DNA of 64,000 nucleotides, taken from contig JADLZK010011556.1 in the NCBI GenBank assembly GCA_015847255.1, positions 1 through 64,000 of the forward strand, given 5' to 3'. Positions 1 through 10,037 of the stretch are shown piece after piece. Below the pieces are notes generated by a model that made no database searches, was not told where the DNA came from, and worked only from the letters and a program-made list of their open reading frames with translations. The stretch comes from Hyparrhenia diplandra. Lineage: Eukaryota > Streptophyta > Magnoliopsida > Poales > Poaceae. A program made the translations under genes and the position numbers. Position 1 is the stretch's first letter; each line of letters opens with the position of its first letter.

Positions 1-213
1 TCTAAATTATGAATAGCGAACTTTTTCAACCCCAAATTTCACCATTCGTCTTATTTAAAAAAAAATCATGTAAAAATATCACTTCTTTTGTTGGCATGCT
101 TTATCAATAGAAGGTCTTAAATTTGACTATGTTTGCACAATTTTTTTGAATAGGACAAATGGCTAAATTTGGAGTTGAAAAAATCAAACAAATTATAATT
201 TGGAACGGAGGGA
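1..213. mobile_element. Degenerate Stowaway-like MITE remnant
   Basis: AT-rich sequence with the interior typical of the CTCCCTCCGTCC family: a motif around gtcttattt near 50, a central tttatcaatag, and a mirrored gaataggacaaatgg near 150, ending at ggaacggagggatta (about 200-213). The left terminus is missing or beyond the window edge. It resembles the intact copies at 21571 and 63101. Confidence 0.5.
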
Positions 214-483
214 TTATTTGGCAACAAATTGTCACTTATTTCCTTTTTGGACGTAAGCGCTTATACTCCGTGAAAACTAGTAGGACCTGCATCGTCTCTA
301 CACTCCAACATGCCTTTTCAGGACATCATTAAAAAGAGAAACTTTATTTCAAAATACTATAACATCTGAAGGATATGTCTGTTTTTAATTCCGTCTGCAC
401 CGATATGTTTCACACGATGAGCCAAACAAAACTAGATCTATCCCACTTACATATGTTTTGATTTTTTTTTTAACACAACTTAC
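214..483. other. AT-rich intergenic stretch
   Basis: No gene, repeat unit or RNA gene was recognised here; it is low-GC filler up to the MITE beginning at 484. Confidence 0.4.
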
Positions 484-1570
484 TAACACATAACTTTTTA
501 TAACTTATAATTTATCCCAAAGCTTGAAACACAAAAGTTGTGAAACAAAACTTATGTACAAAGTTATTAAAACAGAGTAACACACTAGTACCTAACTGAT
601 TTATGGTGGCGGGCAAAAAAGATTTTCGGTGGCGGTTTTCATAACCGCCACCAACGTAGGGTCGCCGTTAATCGTAGATTAACCGTGGTGAAACCGCCAC
701 GGTTAATCCAAAAGAAAAAAATAAAAAAAGAGAAAAATACAGTGAAACCCTAACGGACCCTTGGCGCCGCAGTAGCTGGATGGATTCGCCGCCACGCCGC
801 CGATCCGCCACCGCCGCCGATGGATCCGCGCGCCGCCGCTTCGATTCGACCCACGCCGACGCCGATCCACCCTCAGCGCGCCGCCGGTGGTGGTGGCGCC
901 CGTCACCCGGAGAGGGAAGGGGAAGAGAGAGGGAGGCCTGGCTCGGTGGTGACGCCCACCACCGGTAGAGGGAAGGGGATGGAGAGGGTGGGACGGCTCT
1001 CTTGGGAGAGGGAAGGGAGAGAGAGCCGCCGGGATAGGGAACGGGAAAGGAGAGGGAGTGCCGGCTCGGGAGAGGGAAGGAGAGAGAAAGACTTGGTCGT
1101 CACCGACGGCAGAAGTCAAGTGAAGTGAAACCCTAGTGTCGTGATATATATTTCGGCCACCAAAAATGGGCTTTTAGTGATGGTTGGGCCTGATTTTTTG
1201 TGGGCGGGCTAAATATAAAATCCACCACAGTTAATCTATTTACCATGACGGGTTTTAAAACCGCCACGCTTAATGGGGAAAAAAAGCCTCTATGGTTAAT
1301 TGGGGGCATTAACCGCCACGGAAAAATGATATTGAACACTGTGCAAAATCCGCTGTATAGTAGTGACGATTAACTTATAACTTATGCTAAAACGAGGAAA
1401 AACTTATAACTTATAACTTATGCTAAATTAACTTATAGGTTGTGCTTAAATGTTATGGAACACAAATTATGTAAAAAGTTATGGAACATAACAGTACATA
1501 AGTTATTCTATAAAGCTTTTGTATATAATTTAGTCAATACAATTTGTGTGGGGAAATATGTTATGTGTTA
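484..1570. mobile_element. AT-rich MITE split by a CACTA insertion
   Basis: Perfect 11-bp inverted ends, TAACACATAAC at 484-494 and GTTATGTGTTA at 1560-1570, are each bordered outside by TAC (481-483 and 1571-1573), a likely target duplication. The arms also share an internal AAAGCTT followed by AACTTATGTAC in inverted order. Without the 783-bp insert at 583-1365 the element would be about 304 bp. Superfamily not determined. Confidence 0.55.
583..1365. mobile_element. Non-autonomous CACTA-type element
   Basis: It begins CACTAGTACC and ends TATAGTAGTG (1356-1365); the reverse complement of the right end starts CACTACTATA, giving approximate CACTA terminal inverted repeats. Both subterminal zones carry many copies of (G)GTTAAT and CCGCCAC in both directions (about 605-710 and 1220-1325), the usual transposase-binding clusters of grass CACTA elements. 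Flanking trinucleotides ACA and ACG match at two of three bases. The GC-rich middle (780-1120) is simple purine-rich sequence without a credible protein. Confidence 0.6.
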
Positions 1571-1576
1571 TACCCA

Positions 1577-3112
1577 CGATTTAAATAGCGCACTATAGCG
1601 TGCTATAGCGTCTTTAAATAGCGCTATAGCGTCTAAAAAGTGCAATTGCGTAGCGCGAAGCTGCTCTCGTTGACGCTATAGCGCGCTATAGCTGCTAAGC
1701 TCAAATAGCGCCATAGCGCGCTATTATGGCGTTATTGGCAAATTGATCAACCTAGCCTAATTGTTAGTCTTTGAGTGATTTCAGTAACTTTATGGTTGTT
1801 TGCTTATGTACTTGACTTGATGCCTTCATGATTGTTTGTTTTGAGTATGAGAACTTTATTATATGGTTATCATTATCACTTATTAAATTATAAATAGCAA
1901 AAATGCCCGTGACGTTGCTCTGGGTGCATAATTTATTCAAGATTCTAATACTAATAATTAACTATTTATTATTATATTAAATTTATTAATTGAGCTTGAT
2001 TGAACCTTAAATAAATCAAATAAATTTTAAGGTATATCGTCCCTCACCTTGCGTCTTTGGTCGGTGGAGATGCATGGCGAAGAAGAGCGAGTCTATCAGC
2101 TGAAAACTCTGTCCATCCCTAGCAGTAAAATGGTAAAGAAAGTATAAACAAACTAATTTGGTCATGCGCTCAAATACTTCATTTTTTGTTAATTTGGTTC
2201 CTGTATTTTATTTAATAATGAAGAATGATGTATCTGTGCAAGGAAAAAGATACACTAAGATAAACCTATCATATATAGAGAGCAATTCTGCAATCTGGTC
2301 ATAAAATCAATGTTATTTCATTTTAACTATGGCCACATATTTTAGGATGGACGGCTAAGAATGCCTTCATATAAATTTGTATTTAGATGTTATACATCTA
2401 AATTTATTTTTTTAAAGGAAAGTGGTTGTATTTAGGTGTGATATAAGGGTGATGTCAGGGGCTGCTTGCTACGCTCGCTCTTGCAGTGTCGCGGTTGACA
2501 AATCTCTTCTCTCCTTCCCATACGGATCTCCATCGTCGCCACTTAGCAGGAGGAACTCCAGACCTGGACGTCGACGTCGATGCCCCTTCCGGCTCCAGAC
2601 CTGGACGTTTCTATATACTTGTTACTGGCATGGCATTCGGCGGCGTTGTGCTTGGGTTGGCGCGCGGCGCCGTTGCATGCATGCACTCGAGCGCAGAGTC
2701 CTGCATAATGTTCCTGGTCGGAGAGTTACTGACAGAGCCGACGGACTCTAGGGGGCAGATAATTGAGTCCTGCGCGCATACGGTAGACGGGGTGAGACCG
2801 CGGAGCGTACGGAAGGCGGAAGAAAAGGTCAGAAAAGAAAGGCGGAAAAAGGGCAGAAAAGAAGGCGAAAAAAAAGGTGAGACTGAAATTTTCTATCTTT
2901 ATTAGTAGGTATATATAGATTAGTAGGTATAGATTATATACTTATCCCGATTTCTTGTTATTTGAAACAAATAGCGGCGCTTATAGCGTGAACCGCATGC
3001 TGACGCTTACATTGCAAATAGCGCCGCTATAGCTTGCAAAGGGCATAGCGCCGCTATAGCGGCAATAAGCGCCCGAAACAGTTTGCCGCTAAATTTAATA
3101 GCGCGCGATCTA
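1577..3112. mobile_element. Palindrome-rich DNA transposon (GCTATAGC arrays)
   Basis: Both ends consist of degenerate GCTATAGCG / AGCGCCGCTATAGC palindromes (about 1585-1735 and 2970-3108) arranged in mirror orientation, with outermost matching ends TTTAAATAGCGC (left) and TTTAATAGCGCGCG (right). Such subterminal palindrome arrays mark non-autonomous DNA transposons; the superfamily is not clear (hAT or Mutator-like are candidates). No transposase is present and exact ends are uncertain. A second element (1896-2950) lies inside. Confidence 0.45.
1896..2950 (+). mobile_element. Insertion of the GCCCGTG..TAGGTATAGAT family, copy 1
   Basis: The 5' side reads AAAAATGCCCGTGACGTTGC, and the 3' side is a purine-rich tract, then ctgaaattttct, then TTATTAGTAGGTATA-type sequence (about 2885-2935). 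The same two borders in the same order occur at 16630-17585 and 34613-35990, so they look like ends of one short repeat family. The GC-rich middle has open frames (2422-2905) with no recognisable domain; I do not call them genes. Confidence 0.4.
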
Positions 3113-3791
3113 AAACATAGGTTAATACATATAAATTGCTATTAGAATTTTTTTTTCAAAATATATGTAAGTGAGATCAAGTTTGTTCGTATGGTCGAAG
3201 GGAAGACTACAATGGAGACGAAATTTAAAACAGATACATCGTTCAGAAGATATAACAATTTGAAATATTGTTTATTGTTTTACAGTACGTCAGCATTGAC
3301 ATCAGCATGCAAACTGTACGGGGAGGGTCTGCTGTGCATGCCTCAACGTGGTCCGAGATGGTTCGCTCGGAACGGAACCGAGCGGAATGGATTTGGGGTA
3401 GCTCCCCACTCTAAAAAAAAGGCACTCCCGAGGAAATGCAGATTGTTACGGCCACTCAGAAAATGCCCAATTCTTCTCGGGCTTTCAACGTGCAGACGCC
3501 ATAATTCACCTCCGCGTTTGTATCTGTCGCCCACTCAGAAAATGCCTCAACGTCCTGCCTTTGCAAGTTCCAGTCGCAGACGGATCCTTGAACAGATCAA
3601 CAACATTCCTGTGGGTCAAGGACGCCTGCGCCACTTGCCCACGGTATGCTAGTAATGTCCCGTGAACGTGACATCCTCAGAAACCACTCACCACAACGTA
3701 CGCGGCCTGCGCCGTGTAGTGTGTACATAGTCGACGTTCCCATCGGTATATGTACCAGCTGATAATTTGGTTGATCCAGTTTTCAGAAGCC
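3113..3791. other. Upstream region of the NHL gene
   Basis: Holds an open frame at 3191-3652 without recognisable domains, read as chance. The stretch just before 3792 would contain the promoter and 5' UTR of the LEA_2 gene; tatatgtacc at about 3747 is only a weak TATA candidate. Confidence 0.3.
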
Positions 3792-4510
3792 ATGGCCGCC
3801 AGCCACGAGCACAAGATCGAGCACCTCGACCAGCCCTACTACGGCCCGCCCATCCCTCCGGCAGCACCGGTGACGACGACCGGTGCCGGCGGCATCCACC
3901 CCTGGCGCGCCGTGATGCCTACACGCTCTTCTGCCACGCCTTCCGCGTGCTGACGCTCGTGCTCATCGCGCTCGGCGTCGTGGCGCTGGTGCTCTGGCTC
4001 GTCTACCAGCCCAGCAGCCTCAAGGCGTACGTGGACTCCGCGCAGCTCAGCCGCTTCGACCTCGCCAGCAACGGCAACGGCACCCAGCAGCTGATGCTGC
4101 GCTACAACCTCACCGTGGGCGTCAGCATCCGCAACCCGAACCGGAAGCAGGCCGTACTCTACCGGCGCCTGGACGCCGTGGCGCTCTACGGCGGCCAGCG
4201 GTTCGGGTACGTGGACTTCCCGCGGATGCGGCAGGAGCGCAAGAGCACGATGGAGGTCCGGCCGAGCTTCCATGGACAGTTAGCCGCTGATCCGCCGGCG
4301 GCGGCGTTGTTCGGCAGGGAGAAGGAGGCGGGGTTCTTCGGCATCAACGTCAAGCTCCACACGAGGGTGCGGCTGAAGGTGATCGTCGTCAACAGCGTGG
4401 AGTACAGGCCAGACGTGGACTGCTACATCAGGGTTCCCGATCCGAGCAACGCCACGGCAGTGGCGATGGGGTTCACACCAACGCAGTGCCATGTCGACGA
4501 TTTCTCGTGA
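3792..4510 (+). CDS. NDR1/HIN1-like (LEA_2 domain) membrane protein, frameshifted
   Basis: Late embryogenesis abundant group 2 / NHL family: single-pass membrane proteins at the plasma membrane, linked in plants to pathogen response and stress. The natural start is ATG 3792 (MAASHEHKIEHLDQPYYGPP, a His/Pro-rich cytosolic head typical of NHLs). That frame hits a stop at 3951-3953. The rest of the family match lies in another frame from about 3905: RDAYTLFCHAFRVL, a membrane segment of about 20 residues (TLVLIALGVVALVLWLV), then the beta-rich LEA_2 region with LRYNLTVGVSIRNPNR, YGGQRFGYVDF and a C-terminal CYIRVPDPSNAT, stopping at 4510. NHL genes are usually intronless, so a small indel within about 3890-3913 is the simplest explanation: a real pseudogenising change or a sequence error. 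Total length about 239 residues is normal for the family. Family assignment is firm; whether it is functional is not. Confidence 0.85.
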
Positions 4511-4960
4511 TCGAGTCGTGAGTCGTGAGAGTCTCACACATAGCGGAGAAGCTGCCAGCATAAGCTAGATGTTACGCGGATGAATTAATTGATCAATTTG
4601 CTATTTTGCTAGTTCGCTACTGTCATTTTCTGCTTGCCTGATTGTCATCATTCGACCTGACATGATTTTTTCTGTATTTTTGTCTAAAAAAAGTCACATA
4701 ATTGCAGGATATTTTTTTGTACATCTAGTATACGTTCTTTCCTACTGCTTTCCGTTGTCAAGGTTGGATGGCTGTCGGACTAAATATTCTGATGACTTCT
4801 GGTCAACATGCATGATGTACCTACGAGGCTACGATCCATTTTTTTTTTTCTATGAAAACGAATCGCCACGGATGCATGTAACATCCTGCCTCTGAAGTCA
4901 AGCACGATCCAACGAATATTAAATTTGACGTGAACATTATTTTATTACACGCTTGGAAAA
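4511..4960. other. 3' flank of the NHL gene
   Basis: Presumed 3' UTR and AT-rich intergenic DNA up to the retrotransposon target site GAAAA (4956-4960). No further gene seen. Confidence 0.4.
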
Positions 4961-7386
4961 TGCGAGAACACATGGTTGATTTAGGTCACATGTGTTTAGT
5001 TTTGTGATTGAGTGATTGTCAGCGGTCAACATTTTACTTCTATTTTCTTTTATTCTTTATGCTTTGGCTATGTTCACCGCACACGTGGAGTGTGTCGAAG
5101 ACGATCTCTTGGTTCGTGTTGTACGGGTGTGGAGCTCGGAGATGGTAGCCGACGGCGAGGTGAAGGGGCCAAGGAGGAGGGGCGTGTCGGGCCGACGGAC
5201 CGCGGAGGTGAAGGACGTGGGCGTGAGGCTTGGACCGAGGGACCGGATCGCCCGGGTGGCTAGCCATGGTGGCTGACATCCGGGACATCGACGAATGCAA
5301 GAGGATCGTGGCGGACCGTGTCGATCGGGTCAAGACGGCGAAGGCGTGCGGGCGAGCGAGCGGGAGCTCGGATGACTTGGCGACTCGGGTAGTCAAGGCG
5401 GCGATGACACGTGTTGAGGAGGTTTGGTGGTTTGTCCTCAAAACCATCGATGTGGTTTCGTGGTTTGGGCCTCAAAACCACGGGTGCGGGTTTGTGGTTT
5501 GGGCCTCAAAACCATCGGCGGGGTTTCACGGGTTTGGGCCTCAAAACCCGGGCGTTCCAGGTGGACGGAAGGGCGGCACGTGGCGGCATCCAGGAGATTG
5601 CGTGGGCAAGGGGCTGCGAATGAGAGGCGCGGTGGTCGTCGGATCAAATTATCCCAGTCGGACTAAATTAGCCTTAGGGTTAGCGGTTCTACTCATATGT
5701 ATCTAGGGGTAGTTTGGGAAAGAGGATTTGACTATATGTGGAGGATGACTTGACCTCTCCCTCTTCTTTTTCTCATTTACGTTTTTATTTTTCCCCATTT
5801 TTAGGGTTCTTGTTTAGAGGTCCAAGAACCAAAATTTTTGTGGATTCTTCTTTGTGAATCTTGAGCTCAGTAGGAAGAGTACTCTTACCCACTCGTCTGC
5901 CCTCCGGGATTTTTGCATCAAGATTAGTCACTTTGGTGCGTGATTTTCGTTTTGTGCAGAGTTCTTGTTCTATTTTCGTCATGGCTGTGATCTGTGTTTC
6001 CCGGAGTTCGGATTGATTCCAGCCAACGATTTTTGGGGAATAGGTTCGTCGTAAGGTGAATTTGGCCTGTGCGAAATTTGAGATCCATTCATGGATATTT
6101 GAGTCAGATTCCCTTCGATTTTTGGTGCACGCTCTTGTTCTGCTGGTGCCCGACGCTTTCTGTTCATTGCGTTCGTGGTCAGGACAGAGCGCATAGCAGC
6201 TGGGCGATTTGTCTTTGAGCACTCCTGGAAGTCGCCCCAGCAGCAGCATCTGTCTCCAGCGTGATTGTTGTTCTTTGATTCTGTCGGCAGCTTGGTCCCT
6301 TCTCTGTTCATCAGCTTCTAGGCATCAGTCGGTGCTCCAATCCAGCAGCTTGGCTGCTACTCCTACCGAACAGCTCGTGGAGGAGCATAGCTGCAAGAAC
6401 AGCAGCGCCTGCCCTTGGTTTGTGAGGCCTGAGTTCTTCGCCGGTGCCCGGCCTGCAGCTCGTGTATTCATCGCTCGTGCACAGCAGAGCTGCAACTCCC
6501 CTGCCGAGCAGTTTCAGGTGCCGTGCTTGTGTTGCCGAGCATGCTGCAGCACCAACCAGCGCTTGCAATCCAGCACCAGGTGCTTCAAGCAAATGGTAAG
6601 TAGGTAAGCAATTCATCTCCAGCTTGTTCAATTTTCTGTTTGTCAGATGCAGTTGTATGTCAAGCTCTGAATTTTTCTAGCTTACCAGCACTAAGTCATG
6701 CTCTGTCTTGAATTCAAGTCCTGCTAGAAATTGCTTGTTTAATAGCTTAATTTTCGTCCTTGTCACCATCTAGCAGCAGTACTTGTCATCTTTATTTAGC
6801 TAAGCGTAGAGGTGCAGCTTAGCAGTGATCTCGTGCCATCACTTGGTGCATTTCCCAAAGGCCTAACAGAAGCAAACAACTTTAGTACTTCAGCACGTAA
6901 TTCCATTCTCTTGCTTCCTAGAACTGGTTTGTCGAGCAATCGTTTTTTTTGAGCAACAGCAAGATGTTCCTCGATGCTTGAGCCTTGATGTGATTTATTT
7001 TGGTTGGAGTACTACTCGGCTTGCAAGTTGCAATTGCTTGTTTCGAACTGGTGAACTTGTGTCCGTGCTAAGCTTCAAGAGATTCTTTTTTCTTGAACAA
7101 CAGCAGCTAGCAAGTCCCATGCCTTAGTTTTTATTTGGCGAAAATTTCCAGCCTTATCTTTTGTCCGTCATTCGTTCGTTCGAGCTCAGGTCGATCTGCT
7201 CTGCATTTCGTTGGACTCGCTATGCCTAACTCTTTGCTCGTGACACCTTGCTACCGCTAGCACGTGTGTTACTCGCCTCTCGCTTGAGTTTGCTTTTTGA
7301 GGTCGGGGGTTGAGCCGATGACGCAAAATTGAAAAGGAAAATCGAGGCTCCCATTCACCCCCTCCGGTCGCCGTTTCGGTCCTTCA
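4961..7386 (+). repeat. 5' LTR of the gag-only element
   Basis: 2426 bp, TG..CA. It aligns along its length with 11882-14308. The part at about 5940-6930 is almost identical between LTRs (for example 6065 G versus A, 6391 T versus C), whereas 5080-5700 and 6940-7330 differ by many one-base indels. It contains a hairpin-forming mini-repeat array at about 5425-5555. Confidence 0.9.
5425..5555. repeat. GGTTT-GGCCTC-AAAACC hairpin array in 5' LTR
   Basis: Four tandem units of about 30-35 bp, each built on GGTTTGGGCCTCAAAACC or a close variant. The outer arms (TGGTTT and AAACCA) are complementary, so every unit can form a short stem. The same array occurs in the 3' LTR at about 12333-12465. Confidence 0.6.
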
Positions 7387-7470
7387 ATTGGTATCGAGCC
7401 GGTTAGGATCACTTCCACCTTAATCGGTCCGTGATCCGCGAGAAGGCTTACATGGAGAGGTTTGGTCACT

Positions 7471-8940
7471 ATGGTGGCAAGCCCTCCGGAGTTCGATGGC
7501 ACCAACTATCCCTATTGGAAGATTAAGATGCAAGCACATCTTATGGGGATGGATTGGAGAGTGTGGGGAGATTGTTGAGGATGAGAACTACCAAGTGCTA
7601 GCCGCCGAAAGTGGGTGAGGAACAAATAGCCCAACACAATGCCAACAACCGAGCGAGGAGCGTTTTGTTCTCTAGCCTCAAAGACACCGAGTTTGAGAGA
7701 GTTGCCACTTGTGAGACCGCTCGTGAGGTGTGGAGGACACTTGAGAGTTACCACGAGGGAACCCCACAAGTCAAGGCCCGCCTATATGAGACCTACAAGA
7801 GAGAGTACAACAACCTAATCCAGCTTGATGGCGAGTCCATCGATTCTCTCTTTCTAGGTTTCGACGACCGCAACAAGTTGCGGGCGAACAAGCCTTCGGA
7901 GAGGCTTGATGATCACGAAGGCGATCGCGGCTCTTGTACGCCCCGGATCGGAAGGTGTAGGATGTGAAGGTGTCCGCGATCATGGAGTCTGCCAACTACG
8001 ACACCATCACACCCGACAAGCTCTACAACAAGCTCAAGTCCTCCGAGATCGAGGCCCGGATCCAGCGGCTCAAGAACCCATCTCGCGCCGAACGTCGCCT
8101 CGCCTCGTGTAAGGGCGTTCAGTTCTTCTACTAACCCATCACACAGATCTCTTTTGCCTTGTCTTCTTTGGTGTCTATGACAGAGGAGCGATTTGAGTGC
8201 CTTGGGGACGACGACGGTAGCTCGTCATCACCGATTCTCGCGGTTCCACAACAACCGCTTGAACCGGTCGGCATGGCGGTGGTCCCAAGGGAGGATGCTT
8301 TGAGTGCGGGCGATCCGGACCACTGTCGCGTGCCCCAAGAAGAGCAAGGACAAGTAATTCCGACGAAGTACTACTCCAACAAGCGCAAGGACAAGCGCGA
8401 GTACACCGTCGGCAAGCACAAGTCTAAGAAGGGCTTCAACAAGGAGGCGATCAAGAAGAAGTACCTCAAGCGTGCCAAGGAGAACAAGGACGCCTTCTTC
8501 GCCTCCCTCGGTGACCTCGACAACGACGGGCAAGCTTCCTCCTCCAGCGACGAGGAGCCCGAGCGCAAGATCGAGGAAAAGTTGAACGGACTTTGCTTCG
8601 CCGCCAACTCCAAGTACGGGGGCTTCGCACCATGGCCCTTGACGGAGCGGTGTCCGGGCGGCGTCGAGCCACACGGCGGCGACTCTTCCCTAAGGTATCA
8701 CCCACTATCGAATCCCTCACCGATGAACTTGACTCTTTGGGCGATGCGCTTGTGTGTCAAGAGAAGTTGCTCAGCGAGTAGCTAAGGAGAGGAAGGAGTA
8801 CAAGGAGAAGTGGGAGGTAGCTATGAGGGAGTTAGAGTTGGCTAGGAAGCCCGTGGAGATGTCTGATGAGACAGAGTGTGATGCTTGTGCTATGCATATG
8901 TCTAGCATCATGTCTTTGCAATCCAAGTACTCGCTTTGCT
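7471..8940 (+). pseudogene. Degraded Copia gag (UBN2 domain, first zinc knuckle)
   Basis: ATG 7471 opens with MVASPPEFDGTNYPYWKIKM, the conserved start of UBN2-type Copia gag, and stops after 35 codons through a frame change near 7565. The domain continues in other frames: 7611-7860 (HNANNRARSVLFSSLKDTEF and TAREVWRTLES) and about 7965-8110 (TPDKLYNKLKSSEIEARIQR). A disrupted CCHC knuckle follows near 8305-8330 (FEC..DPDHC). A Lys/Glu-rich, coiled-coil-like region runs to about 8940. At least three frame changes and a stop make it non-functional as written. In intact relatives gag forms the virus-like particle. Confidence 0.8.
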
Positions 8941-9212
8941 AGATGAGCATGTTGAGTGAAGGCTAAGCCTATGTTGTTGAGTGCATGCAAGTCTTGTCCG
9001 GGCTTTAACTGAGTTGGCGAGAAGGCCGCCAAGCTTGCTGTGCTTGAGAAGGCCAGCTCAGATAGCTCCGTGCTGAAGTGTGCTAAGTGTGAAGCTTTGG
9101 AGATGGAGGTCATGTCTTGTAGGCATGACAAGGGGAGAGTCGAAGAGGAGAACAAGTACCTTCGCTCTGTCCTGAGTTGGGTGTCTAGTGGAGAGCCACT
9201 CCACAACTTGGC

Positions 9213-10037
9213 ATGATGATGAGTCAGTTCAAGAGGGGGACTGACACAACGGGATTAGGCTTTGCAATAGGTGGGAAGGGTGAAGTAATCTATGGCAAGG
9301 TTGGTCAAGGTAGTGGTTTGAGCTCGAGTGAGAAACCTACAAGCACTCCCAAGTTGACCAAGATCACCCCACCTAAGCCTACCAAGCCCATTGTGCAAAA
9401 TGGTATTCTCCAAGAGACCCCAAAGACTCCACCTCCCAAACAAGTGTGGCTTCCTAAACCAAACCACATCAGGAACTCACTTGACACTTTGCCCAAGATC
9501 CCTGAGGAAACCCTTCCTAGAGCTAAGGCCACAACAAGAGTTAACCATCCATCCAAGAGAGTGAACCAACAACCACCCAAGAGAGAGGTTAGGTATCACT
9601 GTGAGTACTGCCAGAGAGATGGTCACTTGTTTGAGTTTTGCTTTAGGAGGAAGAGGGATGCTAGGCGTCAAGTTGAGTTTGAGAACCGTGACTTGTATCA
9701 CCCACCACTTGACATGTATGAGAGGGGTGTGCAGTCGGTTCAGAGGCAGTTTGCTAGGCCAGGAGGTAGGAGGCCTCAAAGGGCTAGGCCACAGTTTGTG
9801 AGACCCCGTGGTGGTCATCCTCCGCGCATGGAAGGTGTTTCTTGCTTTGGGAGCTTTGAGTTTGATAGGAGGAGTGCACCACACTTTGTTGTGCGTGGTG
9901 AGCGCTTTAGGAAGAAGGGTCATGGGATGTTTGTTTTGCCTAATGCTTATCTCGGGCAAAATGGTCAACATTGGTATTCTCCTGAGTATACTAACCCCAG
10001 TGTTGTGCCATTTGCTCATCCCATGTTTTTCCAATGA
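9213..10037 (+). CDS. Gag-like C-terminal ORF with second CCHC zinc knuckle
   Basis: 274-residue open frame inside the gag-only element. It has a Pro/Lys-rich N-terminal half, then a CX2CX4HX4C knuckle at about residues 130-145 (YHCEYCQRDGHLFEFCFRRK), then an Arg/Gly-rich basic tract (RPGGRRPQRARPQFVRPRGG) suited to nucleic-acid binding. It probably was the 3' end of the gag frame beginning at 7471, now separated by stops between about 8940 and 9212. The open frame ends at 10037 and no pol gene follows. Confidence 0.6.
   Translation: MMMSQFKRGTDTTGLGFAIGGKGEVIYGKVGQGSGLSSSEKPTSTPKLTKITPPKPTKPIVQNGILQETPKTPPPKQVWLPKPNHIRNSLDTLPKIPEETLPRAKATTRVNHPSKRVNQQPPKREVRYHCEYCQRDGHLFEFCFRRKRDARRQVEFENRDLYHPPLDMYERGVQSVQRQFARPGGRRPQRARPQFVRPRGGHPPRMEGVSCFGSFEFDRRSAPHFVVRGERFRKKGHGMFVLPNAYLGQNGQHWYSPEYTNPSVVPFAHPMFFQ

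Noticed and set aside
703..1119. Overlapping open frames on both strands
   Set aside because: Low-complexity Arg/Pro/Ser-rich translations inside a non-autonomous CACTA element; no domain.
4549..4570. GAAGCTGCCAGCATAAGCTA resembles the plant miR167 sequence
   Set aside because: Only the first ~14 bases match, and no partner arm able to form a precursor hairpin lies nearby.
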